64,000 nt of DNA, from NCBI GenBank assembly GCA_013416395.1, contig JACCEP010000004.1, positions 186,001-250,000 of the forward strand. The letters run 5' to 3'. Position numbers and translations under genes: made by a program. The notes beneath the pieces are model-generated. The model had not been told where the DNA came from. It ran no database searches and was given only the letters and a program-made list of their open reading frames with translations. Position 1 is the stretch's first letter. Each line of letters opens with the position of its first letter. Source of the stretch: Alcaligenaceae bacterium. Lineage in GTDB: Bacteria; Pseudomonadota; Gammaproteobacteria; Burkholderiales; Burkholderiaceae_B. Shown here one piece after another: positions 42,443 to 51,620 of the stretch.

Positions 42443-43888
42443 TTACGTCGACCCCGACACATCATAGCGGGCAAGCGCTACCCTGCGGGCAGACTGGTGA
42501 TTTACGATAGGTTGGGGGTAACTTTCGCCCAGCTTTATCTTGGCGGCAATAAGGGCGTTTTCTTTGGCCAGCCATGGTGCATGGATGTCTTTGTTTGAAA
42601 GCCCTGCGACTTCAGGCACGTACCGTCGAATGAAAGCACCTTGTGCATCAAATTTTTGCGACTGCGCGACAGGGTTAAATATACGGAAGTACGGTTGTGC
42701 ATCACAGCCAGTGGATGCCGCCCATTGCCAGCCACCATTGTTGGCAGCCAGATCAAAATCATTAAGTTGCCGGGAAAAATAATGCTCGCCGCGCCGCCAG
42801 TCTATGCCCAGATCTTTGGTTAAAAAGCTGGCAACAATCATGCGCAATCGATTATGCATGTAGCCGGTCTGGTTTAATTGGCGCATGGCGGCGTCCACAA
42901 TGGGGTAGCCGGTCTGGCCGCTGCACCATGCTTCAAAGTCCACATCTGCATCGGCGCCTGACTCCCACTCTATGGCGTCGTACTCCGCTCGGAACGCATG
43001 GTCTGTGACGTGTGGAAAATGATGAAGAATCATGAAATAAAAATCGCGCCAAATCAGCTCGCTCAGCCAGGTCGTTGCGCCGGCGCTGCCCGATTGCATG
43101 GCCGGGTAGGCTGCTCTGACCAGCGCGCGCAGCGATATGGTGCCAAAGCGCAGATGAACCGACAAATAGCTTGGCCCTTTTGCTGCCGGGAAATCACGGC
43201 GTTCTTGATAAGCGTCCATGCGCGGTAAAAAATCAGCGAACAGCGCTTGGGCACCCTCGCTTCCTGCGGATACGGGCACGGGTTGTGCTGAGCGGGTAAA
43301 ACCCATGTCTTCCAGCGAGGGGCGTGCAAGGAGGTTGGCCGGTACAGGCTCCAGCTTACTTAACAGAGGTTCATTGGCAACTGCATCTATATGAACCGGC
43401 CGCAGGGCCTTTAGCCATGCATTTTTATAGGCGGTAAACACGCGATATGGCTTGCCCTGGCCGTTCAGGATCTCGCTCATTTCGAAAATAACTTGGTCTT
43501 TGAGCAGAACAAGTTCACCGCCTTCACGCTTTAGCCCGTCAGCCACCGCAGCGTCACGCACCTGTGCTTGAGGCTCGTAGTCGCGTACGGCAAATACAGC
43601 GTCTACGTTCAGACTTTTTGCCAGTTCTGGAATGACTTGATGTGCAGCACCATAGCGAACAATAAGCCCTGCGCCGGCTTGCTGCAGTTTGTGGTCAAGC
43701 TCGGTAATGCTGTCATCGATGAATGTGACACGTCGGTCGGTCGCAGGAAGCGTCGACAAAATATCTGAATCAAACACGAAAACGCATGACACCCTGCGGC
43801 ATTGGCGTAGCGCTTGATGCAACGCCGCATTGTCTTCAATGCGCAGGTCACGCCGAAACCACATTAGCCCGTGTTCGAATTGGTGCAT
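42443..43888 (-). CDS. phrB: Deoxyribodipyrimidine photolyase (CPD class I)
   Basis: A 481-residue flavoprotein with ATG at 43888 (AAGAGG upstream). The N-terminal alpha/beta domain opens LMWFRRDLRIEDNAALHQAL. The FAD domain contains GPSYLSVHLRFGTIS, TTWLSELIWRDFY, and GYPIVDAAMRQL then TGYMHNRLRMIVASFL; the Trp residues of the electron-transfer chain occur in DLAANNGGWQWAAS. It repairs cyclobutane pyrimidine dimers using light. It stands alone, convergent with the kinase gene. Confidence 0.95.
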   Translation of the reverse strand: MHQFEHGLMWFRRDLRIEDNAALHQALRQCRRVSCVFVFDSDILSTLPATDRRVTFIDDSITELDHKLQQAGAGLIVRYGAAHQVIPELAKSLNVDAVFAVRDYEPQAQVRDAAVADGLKREGGELVLLKDQVIFEMSEILNGQGKPYRVFTAYKNAWLKALRPVHIDAVANEPLLSKLEPVPANLLARPSLEDMGFTRSAQPVPVSAGSEGAQALFADFLPRMDAYQERRDFPAAKGPSYLSVHLRFGTISLRALVRAAYPAMQSGSAGATTWLSELIWRDFYFMILHHFPHVTDHAFRAEYDAIEWESGADADVDFEAWCSGQTGYPIVDAAMRQLNQTGYMHNRLRMIVASFLTKDLGIDWRRGEHYFSRQLNDFDLAANNGGWQWAASTGCDAQPYFRIFNPVAQSQKFDAQGAFIRRYVPEVAGLSNKDIHAPWLAKENALIAAKIKLGESYPQPIVNHQSARRVALARYDVSGST

Positions 43889-44161
43889 TGCCCGGCCTCT
43901 TGAATGGGGATTCGATCGTATCACTGAACGTAGCGAACTTGCACCACGTTTCATACCGTATGTTTAACGACGTTCTCGTTTGGCCACGCGCTGACATCAT
44001 GCCGTAATCGGCATACGCCAGGCTTAGATGTTTATCTGGTGAACGTGTGTTTCTATCTCTTGCGTTTTATCGCCGCGGTGCGGATGATGGAGAACTAAGG
44101 ATAAATAAACGCATTACCGTCGGGTGCGGCTGCCCTTTGCCTCGATGTTGAACCTTTCACT

Positions 44162-45067
44162 GTGGTTGCTGAATTGACCTCCGTACACTATATAACTTAC
44201 GCCGCCACAGTGTTATTGCTGTTATTGATAGTATTGGCCGCGTTTTCGCCGCTCACTGTTCTCAATGCACTTGCGTGGAGTGATACCAAAAACGTGGCGG
44301 TGAATAATCTGCCTTATGGTAGTGAAGCGCGCCAGAAGCTTGATATCTACATGCCTGTAAACAGCGAGGTACCACCTGATGTCGTGGTGTTTTTCTATGG
44401 TGGAAACTGGAATAGCGGTTCGCGAAAACGGTATGGTTTTGTCGGTAAAGCGCTGGCAACACGCGGTATCATGACGGTAGTTGCCGACTATCGGCTGTCT
44501 CCTCACGTGGCTTATCCGGCCTTTGTTGAAGATGCGGCGCAGGCTGTGGCGTGGACGCTCAAACACATAGGCGAGTACGGTGGTAACGCCAAAAAGGTAT
44601 TTGTGGCAGGTTACAGTGCGGGGGCTTACAACGCAGCAATGGTAGCGCTAGACCCGCGCTGGCTTGCAAAACATGGCGTGAGCCCTGCCGCATTGCAAGG
44701 CTGGATTGGCATTGCCGGCCCTTATGATTTCTTGCCTATTACCACTGAGTCGACCAAACCAGCCTTTCTTTATCCTGATACGCCTGTTGATTCGCAGCCT
44801 GTCAGGCATGTTTCTGCAAAATCGCCGCCGGCGCTGCTAATTACTGGCACGGCGGATAAGGTGGTAGACCCTGCCAGAAACTCGCAAGCACTCGCTGCAC
44901 ATCTGCGTGCAGTTAATGTGATGGTGCAATATATTGGCTTGGATGGCATAGGGCATAGCCTGCCAGTGGGCGCGTTCGCGCCCTTGTTGAGATCATATTT
45001 TCCTGTGCTCGACGAGGTAAGTGGTTTTGTGTTGCGTACCTCTGCCGGCCGCTCGGGTGTGTATTAG
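44162..45067 (+). CDS. Alpha/beta hydrolase (BD-FAE/esterase type), membrane-anchored
   Basis: A protein of about 301 residues. The start codon is GTG at 44162 or TTG at 44174; an in-frame stop precedes, so no ATG is available. An N-terminal hydrophobic helix (residues 12-30) may anchor it. The catalytic parts are VVVFFYGGNWNSG as oxyanion loop, Ser152 in AGYSAGAYNA, Asp in TGTADKVVDP and His in GIGHSLPVG. It is likely a carboxylesterase of unknown substrate. The glycosyltransferase gene follows 17 bases on. Confidence 0.8.
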   Translation: MVAELTSVHYITYAATVLLLLLIVLAAFSPLTVLNALAWSDTKNVAVNNLPYGSEARQKLDIYMPVNSEVPPDVVVFFYGGNWNSGSRKRYGFVGKALATRGIMTVVADYRLSPHVAYPAFVEDAAQAVAWTLKHIGEYGGNAKKVFVAGYSAGAYNAAMVALDPRWLAKHGVSPAALQGWIGIAGPYDFLPITTESTKPAFLYPDTPVDSQPVRHVSAKSPPALLITGTADKVVDPARNSQALAAHLRAVNVMVQYIGLDGIGHSLPVGAFAPLLRSYFPVLDEVSGFVLRTSAGRSGVY

Positions 45068-45084
45068 TCTGAGATCTGTTCACT

Positions 45085-45762
45085 ATGCAACTGTCCGTAG
45101 TTATTCCAGTTCTGAACGAAGCCGAGCATCTCGCACCATTGTGTCAACAGATACGGTCACTGGTAAACGCAGGGTGTGAGGTAGTTGTTGTCGACGGTGG
45201 CAGTAGTGATGCCTCACTTGCATTGGCAACAGAGCCGGGTGTGCGCTGGCTCGCTGCGACGCGGGGGCGCGCCAGTCAGATGAACGCGGGAGCCGCCTTG
45301 GCGAGCAAGGAGGTTATTCTTTTCTTGCACGCAGATACCCAATTGCCAGATACAGCAACCGCTGACATCGCCTCAGCCGTGGCGGGCCCGGGTGCATGTT
45401 GGGGCCGCTTCGATGTTGTTATTGCTGGGCGCAGTCGTTTTTTGCCTGTTATCGCCGCGATGATGAACCTGCGCTCGCGCATCAGTGGCATTGCTACAGG
45501 GGATCAGGCTGTGTTTGTCCGGCGTGATGTGTTCGCCCAAGTGGGCGGGTTTCCGCAGCAAGACTTGATGGAAGATATCGAGTTGTCATTGCGCTTACGC
45601 AAACGCAGTCGCCCGGTAAACCTGCGTACAAAGGTGGTGACCTCAGGCCGTCGCTGGGACGACAACGGCGCATGCAAAACCATTTTATTGATGTGGCACC
45701 TGCGCCTGCTCTACAGGCTAGGAACCCCAGCTACAGAATTGGCGAAACGGTATCGCCGGTGA
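45085..45762 (+). CDS. Family 2 glycosyltransferase, TIGR04283-type (rSAM/selenodomain-associated transferase 2)
   Basis: A 225-residue protein opening LSVVIPVLNEAEHLAPL with VVVDGGSSDASLALA, the GT-A nucleotide site. ATRGRASQMNAGAALA and VILFLHADTQLP are the hallmark of the TIGR04283 subfamily. GVRWLAA and DLMEDIELSLRLRKRS complete it. The natural acceptor is not known. The partner family TIGR04282 is encoded at 52755-53399, and the YnjBCD/flavoprotein genes lie between, convergent with this gene. Confidence 0.85.
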   Translation: MQLSVVIPVLNEAEHLAPLCQQIRSLVNAGCEVVVVDGGSSDASLALATEPGVRWLAATRGRASQMNAGAALASKEVILFLHADTQLPDTATADIASAVAGPGACWGRFDVVIAGRSRFLPVIAAMMNLRSRISGIATGDQAVFVRRDVFAQVGGFPQQDLMEDIELSLRLRKRSRPVNLRTKVVTSGRRWDDNGACKTILLMWHLRLLYRLGTPATELAKRYRR

Positions 45763-45783
45763 ACCTTACGCGTCGCATTAATG

Positions 45784-46416
45784 CTAATCGCGTGTAAGCA
45801 TGGTGAATGCTCCCGAATCGGGTGCGTCATCGCTATCATGCGTTACTAGAATAGCGGGTATGGCTTGCCGGGCTATCCACTCGAAAACAAACGTCCTGAA
45901 CTGCGTTCGCAGGGTGCTGTCCAGTTTGGAAAATGGCTCATCCAGCAACACCGCACGAGGCTCGGCGATGAGTGCGCGTGCAACGCTGACGCGGGCACGC
46001 TGGCCGCCTGACAGCGAAGCCGGGTCACGTTGGTGAAAGCCAGACAAGCCAATGTGTTCAAGCATCTCGTCCACACGCTGACGCCGTGCACTGACCCCAA
46101 TAATGTTGTGTGGCAGGGCAAAGGCGAGATTGCGGCCCACACTCATATGAGGAAACAACAGATCGTCCTGAAACAGAATCCCGATGCGACGCTGTTCAAC
46201 AGGCAGATCAAGTACGGGCTCGCCTCCCAGTAATAGGTCTCCTGAGTAACGGAAATTGTTGTTCGTTTCGCCAATCATCCAGTTCAGGATGGTAGATTTT
46301 CCAGAACCTGAGGGCCCCATGATGGTGTGCACCTGGCCAGCATCGACGGAAAAGCTCAGCGGCCCAACAAGTCGGTGCTCGGCGTGATGAATGGTCAGGT
46401 CACGGACTTCAAGCAT
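45784..46416 (-). CDS. ynjD: ABC transporter ATPase, YnjD-like
   Basis: A 210-residue ATPase with Walker A GPSGSGKST, Q-loop ILFQDDLLFPHMSVG, signature LSGGQRARVSVARAL, Walker B AVLLDEPFSKLDSTL and H-loop VTHDSDDAPD. The QDDLLFPH form and short length match E. coli YnjD. It is the last gene of the minus-strand transporter operon, 12 bases after ynjC. Confidence 0.88.
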   Translation of the reverse strand: MLEVRDLTIHHAEHRLVGPLSFSVDAGQVHTIMGPSGSGKSTILNWMIGETNNNFRYSGDLLLGGEPVLDLPVEQRRIGILFQDDLLFPHMSVGRNLAFALPHNIIGVSARRQRVDEMLEHIGLSGFHQRDPASLSGGQRARVSVARALIAEPRAVLLDEPFSKLDSTLRTQFRTFVFEWIARQAIPAILVTHDSDDAPDSGAFTMLTRD

Positions 46417-46428
46417 AGAGGGTTCCTT

Positions 46429-48078
46429 TCATTGAATACCCTTGCGTCCGCGTGCGTAGCGGCGTGAAACAAGCACGGCCAGCAAAAACATAAGTAAAGG
46501 CAGCAGCATTTGCAGAGACGACTGCACCGCAAGCATGCGTCGGTCTCCGCCTGCGCTCAGGGCGACAGCCTCTGTAGTAACCGTCGCAAACCGGCCTGCT
46601 CCCGCAAAAAGCGTCGGCAGATACTGGGCGACGCTGACAGAGAAGCCTATGGCTGTTGCGGCAAGAATAGGCCGCAACAGCATCGGCCATTTTACGTTCA
46701 GGCAGGCTTGCCAGCGCGAATGACCCAACGCCCGCGCGGTGGTGACGATGCGCGGGTCAAAGGCGCGATAGGGCCCGCTCAATGTGATCAGCATATATGG
46801 GAATACCCAGGCCAGATGGCTCCAGATCACACCGGCTGATGTGCCATCCAGATTCAATCGCAACAGCACGCTGTATTGGGCTGCGGCCAGTGGCAAAGCG
46901 GGAAGCAGTAGCGGTGCATAGATGAGTGCACCAATGCGGGACGGTCCCCACTCCAGCCAGATCAGCGTCAGCGGTAACAGCAGCACCACACATGCAAGTG
47001 CCAGCCATAATGTTGTGAACAAGGGGTTCAGATCGGCGGATATCCAGTTAGACAGCGTCCACTGGGCTGGCAATACCGAGGGGAAGAACCATGTCTGGCT
47101 GAATGACCACAGCAGCAAGGGTATGCCGGGAAGTATGCCGAGTAAAAAAGCCACGTGCACTGTGGCCCGCCGGAAGTGGGGCGCTCTGCGGCCGAGTTTT
47201 CGATGCCCCTTTGGGTAAGGTGCCCACCTGCGCAGGCCTTCCCAGACTAGCCGCACGAGCAGCACGCAGATCAACATCAGGCCAGTCAGCAACACGGCAC
47301 CTATTGTGCCTTGCGCTACATGTTGCGGATTGGGGTCAGTCAGCCATTGCCAGGTCAGCACTGCCAGTGTTGGCGGTGTGGTCGGGCCGAGCACCAAAGC
47401 CATATCGACCACGGATAAGCCATAGGCCAGTACCGCCATCAGGGGCCATGCCAGTTTGGGCAATATCTGCGGCAGCAGCACCTGCACCCATGCTTGCATA
47501 CGCCCGTAACCCAGGCTGCGGGCAACAGTCATTTGGCGAACAATGTCTTGTTCGCCTAGCGTTACCGCCAGCATCCACAGTAAAAACCAGCTTTCTTTGA
47601 TGGCCAGGGCTATCATCAGCGTGAGGCCTTGGGCATCTTGCACGGTGACCCATTGTGGCGGTGCATCCCAACCCAGCATGGTGGCCAGCAGTCGGGCTAC
47701 CCACCCACTGGGTGCAACCAGCAAGGCAATGCCAATGGCAAAGGCCGCGTGGGGAAATGCGAGCAGCACAGGCAAACGCAGGCGTAGATACGTCCAGGCC
47801 GAGCCCGGGTAGACCATCATGATGATTGCCGTTGCGAGCACCATCGCCAGGGCCGTGCCACCGAGTGCCGTCAAAAGGGTTCGCTGTGTTGCCACCATAA
47901 GTTGTGGGTCGCCCAGAGCGCCCAGCCACGCACTGGCTTGCAAGGCCGGTGCCAGAAACCAGGAGAAACCCGCCAGCATAGGAACAATGACGAGTGCGGC
48001 GCCCGCTACAGCAACAACGTGCCACACGTAGTCCTGGTGACCTTGCCGCTGGCGGTACCGTCTAGTTTCCTGACCCAT
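46429..48078 (-). CDS. ynjC: ABC transporter double permease, YnjC-like
   Basis: A 549-residue inner-membrane protein made of two permease halves (about 12 spans). The first EAA loop is VARSLGYGRMQAWVQVLLP and the second TARALGHSRWQACLNVKWP. The two-in-one arrangement is shared with YnjC, ThiP and FbpB. It overlaps ynjB by 17 bases. The substrate of YnjBCD is not established. Confidence 0.88.
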   Translation of the reverse strand: MGQETRRYRQRQGHQDYVWHVVAVAGAALVIVPMLAGFSWFLAPALQASAWLGALGDPQLMVATQRTLLTALGGTALAMVLATAIIMMVYPGSAWTYLRLRLPVLLAFPHAAFAIGIALLVAPSGWVARLLATMLGWDAPPQWVTVQDAQGLTLMIALAIKESWFLLWMLAVTLGEQDIVRQMTVARSLGYGRMQAWVQVLLPQILPKLAWPLMAVLAYGLSVVDMALVLGPTTPPTLAVLTWQWLTDPNPQHVAQGTIGAVLLTGLMLICVLLVRLVWEGLRRWAPYPKGHRKLGRRAPHFRRATVHVAFLLGILPGIPLLLWSFSQTWFFPSVLPAQWTLSNWISADLNPLFTTLWLALACVVLLLPLTLIWLEWGPSRIGALIYAPLLLPALPLAAAQYSVLLRLNLDGTSAGVIWSHLAWVFPYMLITLSGPYRAFDPRIVTTARALGHSRWQACLNVKWPMLLRPILAATAIGFSVSVAQYLPTLFAGAGRFATVTTEAVALSAGGDRRMLAVQSSLQMLLPLLMFLLAVLVSRRYARGRKGIQ

Positions 48079-49252
48079 AACGCGCCAGCCATGCGTTTTC
48101 CAGCGCCTCGGTCCAACTGGCGTCCGGCTCGGACAACGTAGGAATGGCGCCTGCCTGTGCGCCCGCCGTTAGTTTTTCGAAATCGGCCTGTGCAGGCGAC
48201 AGGGCCGAGATCTTCAGAACAGTGGCGTCCCCCCAGACTTCAGGGTCTGCCTTGTGCGCCTGTGCACGGGGTGACAGCATAAAATTGGCCACGACTTTCG
48301 CTGCGGCACTGGATTTGGCGTTATAGGGAATCGCGAGAAAATGCACGTTTCCTATCATCCCGCGGCGAAATCCAAACCCATAAATGCCAGGAGGGACCCG
48401 ATGCTGGGCAACCAGGTTTGTCCCTTCGTTGGGGTTGAAGGTAATGGATATCAGCAATTCGCCGTCTGCCAGCATTCTGGTCATTTGCGCTGCGCTGGTC
48501 GGAAACGCCTTGCCTTCACGCCATAAGAAAGGGTGCAGGCGATCCAGGTAAGCCCAGAGTGCTGGCAGATTGCGCGCAAGGGCTTCAGGGGTAGTAGGCT
48601 GCTTCAGGTCTTGCGGCGCAGGTGCCAACGTCATTAGCAATTGCTTGAGAAACGTGGTGCCGTGAAAGGCGGGGGGCTTGGGATAAGTAACGCGCCCGGG
48701 ATGCTTTTGGGCAAACGCCAGCAAATCTTGGGGCGACTCGGGCGGCGAGGGGACTTTATTGCGGTAGGCCAAAAATGTTAAGCGCGCCTCACCCCAAGGT
48801 GCTTCCAGACCATCAGTAGGGACAGAAAAGTCTTGCCTCACGGGCTTGGAGGTGTCGACGTACTGCCAGTTTGGTAATTGTTCTGCCCATGGGCCCAACA
48901 GCAAGTGTTCAGATTTGAGTCGCTTGAAGTTTTCACCATTAATCCATACCAGGTCGACCGACCCGTCTTTGTCTCGCCCAGCTCGTTTTTCGGCCTCAAT
49001 GCGCTGAACCACCTCGGCCGTATCGGCGACCTTGACGTGTATGAGTTGCACGTCGGCCAGGCGTTTGATTTCTTTGCCCACCCATGCAATATAGTTGTTG
49101 GTGCTTTCATCGCCGCCCCAGGCGTTGAAATAAACGGTTTGCCCGCGTGCTTCGCTTTCAATATCGGCCCACGACGCGTGCGCTATGCCCGGCAGCAGAG
49201 CTGCCAATACATACAGCGCCACCACGGCATACCTGGTAGCCATTGAACTCAT
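48062..49252 (-). CDS. ynjB: ABC transporter substrate-binding protein, YnjB-like
   Basis: A protein of about 396 residues; ATGs at 49252 and 49243 both give a signal peptide (MATRYAVVALYVLAALLPG, cleaved near AHASW). A GTG at 49342 is in frame but upstream of the signal sequence. It has VYFNAWGGDESTNNYIAWV, SVDLVWINGENFK and LISITFNPNEG, as in YnjB (COG4134). The periplasmic receptor of the YnjBCD importer; ligand unknown. Confidence 0.85.
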   Translation of the reverse strand: MSSMATRYAVVALYVLAALLPGIAHASWADIESEARGQTVYFNAWGGDESTNNYIAWVGKEIKRLADVQLIHVKVADTAEVVQRIEAEKRAGRDKDGSVDLVWINGENFKRLKSEHLLLGPWAEQLPNWQYVDTSKPVRQDFSVPTDGLEAPWGEARLTFLAYRNKVPSPPESPQDLLAFAQKHPGRVTYPKPPAFHGTTFLKQLLMTLAPAPQDLKQPTTPEALARNLPALWAYLDRLHPFLWREGKAFPTSAAQMTRMLADGELLISITFNPNEGTNLVAQHRVPPGIYGFGFRRGMIGNVHFLAIPYNAKSSAAAKVVANFMLSPRAQAHKADPEVWGDATVLKISALSPAQADFEKLTAGAQAGAIPTLSEPDASWTEALENAWLARYGSGN

Positions 49253-49439
49253 TTTACATTGCAGGTTCACAGTAAAGCCTCCAGATTCTCGCACTCGATA
49301 ACGACACGATGCACGATATCGGTGCGAGGTAATGGTCGACACGGTCGCGCACGTGACTGTAACGCCCGCGACAGCATGACGGGCTGGTCTGAGTAATGGT
49401 TTTCGGAAATCAGCATGCGCTCCTTGCGCTGAAAATGGC

Positions 49440-51620
49440 TTAGCGGCGACGCCAGTCGTGGTAACGCCTCATTATTGCAAGAATACGCCGGGGAGCATGT
49501 TGGCGTTTCCATTCACCCGCGACGAACTTGTTTGCTTCTGCCATTGTGGGGTAAATGTGTATGGTGCCAAGGATTTTATTAAGCCCCAGCCCATGTTTCA
49601 TGGCCAGCACAAACTCTGCCATCAGCTCTGCTGCATGTGCACCAACAATGGTCACGCCCAGAATGCGATCTTTACCAGGAACTGTCAGCACCTTCACGAA
49701 GCCAAGGGCTGTATCGTCTGTAATGGCACGATCGAGTTCATCAAGGTTGTAGCGGGTAACCTCGACAGATATACCTTTGTCGGCCGCTTCTTGTTCATTT
49801 AGCCCCAGGCGTGCCACTTCTGGATCCACAAATGTAGCCCATGGGACGATGCGGTAATCGACGGGGTAGCGTTTGAACCCGCCGAACAAAGCATTGACGC
49901 AGGCATACCAGGCTTGGTGAGCGGCCATATGCGTAAACTGGTAAGGCCCTGCCACGTCGCCAACGGCATAGATGTTGGGGTAGCGCGTTTCGAGGTACTG
50001 GTTTACCTGCACGGTGCCGTTTGTTTCTATGCCCAGTTCTTCAAGGCCATACCCGGTAAGCCTGGCCTTGCGGCCTACGGCGCACAGCAACTGGTCAAAT
50101 GGCATGCGCTCGATCTGACCGTCTTGTCGCTGAATCAGCAGGTATTTGCCCGAGTCGTCGTGTAAACATTCCACTGCCTTGGTGTCGGTTCGAATGTCGA
50201 CACCGTCGGTCTCCAGGCTAGCCTGAACCAAGGCAGCCACCTCGGCGTCCTCACGTGACATCAGGCGATGCCCTGCCTCTATCTGTGTCACCTGTGAGCC
50301 AAGACGGGCAAATGCCTGTGCCAGTTCACAGCCTATGGGGCCACCACCCAATACGATCAGGCGAGGTGGCGGTGCATCCAGTTCAGAAAACCGAGCCCAA
50401 ACGGTATCGCTGGTAACAAAACCAGAGTCTTCTATGCCAGAAATAGATGGCACCACGGGTTCGGCACCGGTCGCAATAATAATGCTGCGCGCTGTCAGGT
50501 TGCGTGTAGCGCCGTCGGGTAAGGTGATGGACACCGTCCAGGGGTCCTGAAGCTTGGCGTAGCCGTCAATGACGTCCACACCCAGCGCGTTATAGCGTTC
50601 TGGGCTGTCATGAGGCGCGATGCGGGCGACTGCCTGCTGCACCCGCTGCATCACAGCCTTGAATGACACCGTTGCTGCGGGTTCGGACAGCAGGCCTGTT
50701 GCAGCGGCCTGGTTGATCTGATGCGCTGTTTTTGCCGCCTGAATTAGCGTTTTGCTGGGTACGCAGCCATAGTTCAGGCAGTCACCACCCATTTTGTGGG
50801 ATTCAATGAGTGTGACGCGCGCCTTGACTGTTGCGGCGATGTACGCCGAAACCAGCCCTCCCGACCCGCCGCCAATAATAATAAGATTGCAGTCGAATTT
50901 TTTTGGCTTATGCCAGGGTTTATAGGCTTTTCGCGGTGCGAGACGTCGGACCACGAACCGAGCAATAAGCGGAAACAGCGCGAGCAAAGAAAACGAAATC
51001 AATAGTGTCGGTGAGTACACTTCAGACAGACTTTGGATGCCTGCCAGTTGCGTGCCGGCATTTACATAAAGTATGGTTGCGGGCAACATTCCGATCTGAC
51101 TTACCCAGTAATACGTGCGGGCAGGCAAATTGGTGAGTCCCATCACCAAATTAATGACGAAGAACGGAAACACCGGCAGCAGCCGTAAACCGAATAAGTA
51201 GGCCGCACCATCCCTTTCCACGCCTTCATTGATCGCCTTGAGCCGGCTTGCAAATCTTGACTGTATGGTGTCTCGCAGCACGTAGCGGGCTACAAGCATG
51301 GCAACGAGCGCACCCAGGGTTGACGCGAACGAAACAATCAGCGTGCCTGCGACCACCCCGAATACAGCGCCCGCCGCGAGCGTGAGTATGGTCGCGCCGG
51401 GTACTGACAGCCCAGTTACCACTACATACACGGCGAAAAATCCTGCAGTCAGCATCCATGGAGAATCGTGACGCAACTGTGCAAGATAGTGCTGGCTGTT
51501 CTTGAGTGTTTCCAGTGTCAGGGCACGATGCAGGCCGGTCGCAAAAAATGCGACGATGCACGTCACCAGCCCGACTACGATGAAAACTCTAAACAGCAGG
51601 CGGGAATGGGGGCTACTCAT
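49440..51620 (-). CDS. TVP38/TMEM64 membrane domain fused to MerA-like disulfide oxidoreductase
   Basis: A 726-residue fusion. Residues 1-225 are a DedA-like TVP38/TMEM64 membrane domain with the FGLRLLPVFPFFVINLVMGL signature (143-162). From residue 240 follows a class I pyridine nucleotide-disulfide oxidoreductase: IIIGGGSGGLVSAY for FAD, redox pair Cys281/Cys286 in GGDCLNYGCVPSK, LGGGPIGCELAQAFARLG for NAD(P)H, YAVGDVAGPYQFTHMA and the C-terminal dimer domain. The extra C-terminal vicinal cysteines of mercuric reductase are absent. A membrane-bound dithiol reductase is the natural inference; substrate unknown. It overlaps the SelD-N-like gene by eight bases. Confidence 0.88.
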   Translation of the reverse strand: MSSPHSRLLFRVFIVVGLVTCIVAFFATGLHRALTLETLKNSQHYLAQLRHDSPWMLTAGFFAVYVVVTGLSVPGATILTLAAGAVFGVVAGTLIVSFASTLGALVAMLVARYVLRDTIQSRFASRLKAINEGVERDGAAYLFGLRLLPVFPFFVINLVMGLTNLPARTYYWVSQIGMLPATILYVNAGTQLAGIQSLSEVYSPTLLISFSLLALFPLIARFVVRRLAPRKAYKPWHKPKKFDCNLIIIGGGSGGLVSAYIAATVKARVTLIESHKMGGDCLNYGCVPSKTLIQAAKTAHQINQAAATGLLSEPAATVSFKAVMQRVQQAVARIAPHDSPERYNALGVDVIDGYAKLQDPWTVSITLPDGATRNLTARSIIIATGAEPVVPSISGIEDSGFVTSDTVWARFSELDAPPPRLIVLGGGPIGCELAQAFARLGSQVTQIEAGHRLMSREDAEVAALVQASLETDGVDIRTDTKAVECLHDDSGKYLLIQRQDGQIERMPFDQLLCAVGRKARLTGYGLEELGIETNGTVQVNQYLETRYPNIYAVGDVAGPYQFTHMAAHQAWYACVNALFGGFKRYPVDYRIVPWATFVDPEVARLGLNEQEAADKGISVEVTRYNLDELDRAITDDTALGFVKVLTVPGKDRILGVTIVGAHAAELMAEFVLAMKHGLGLNKILGTIHIYPTMAEANKFVAGEWKRQHAPRRILAIMRRYHDWRRR

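Noticed and set aside
49440-51620. MerA-like enzyme as part of a mercury-resistance operon
   Set aside because: The C-terminal cysteine pair and the other mer genes are missing, and the N-terminus is a TVP38 domain.
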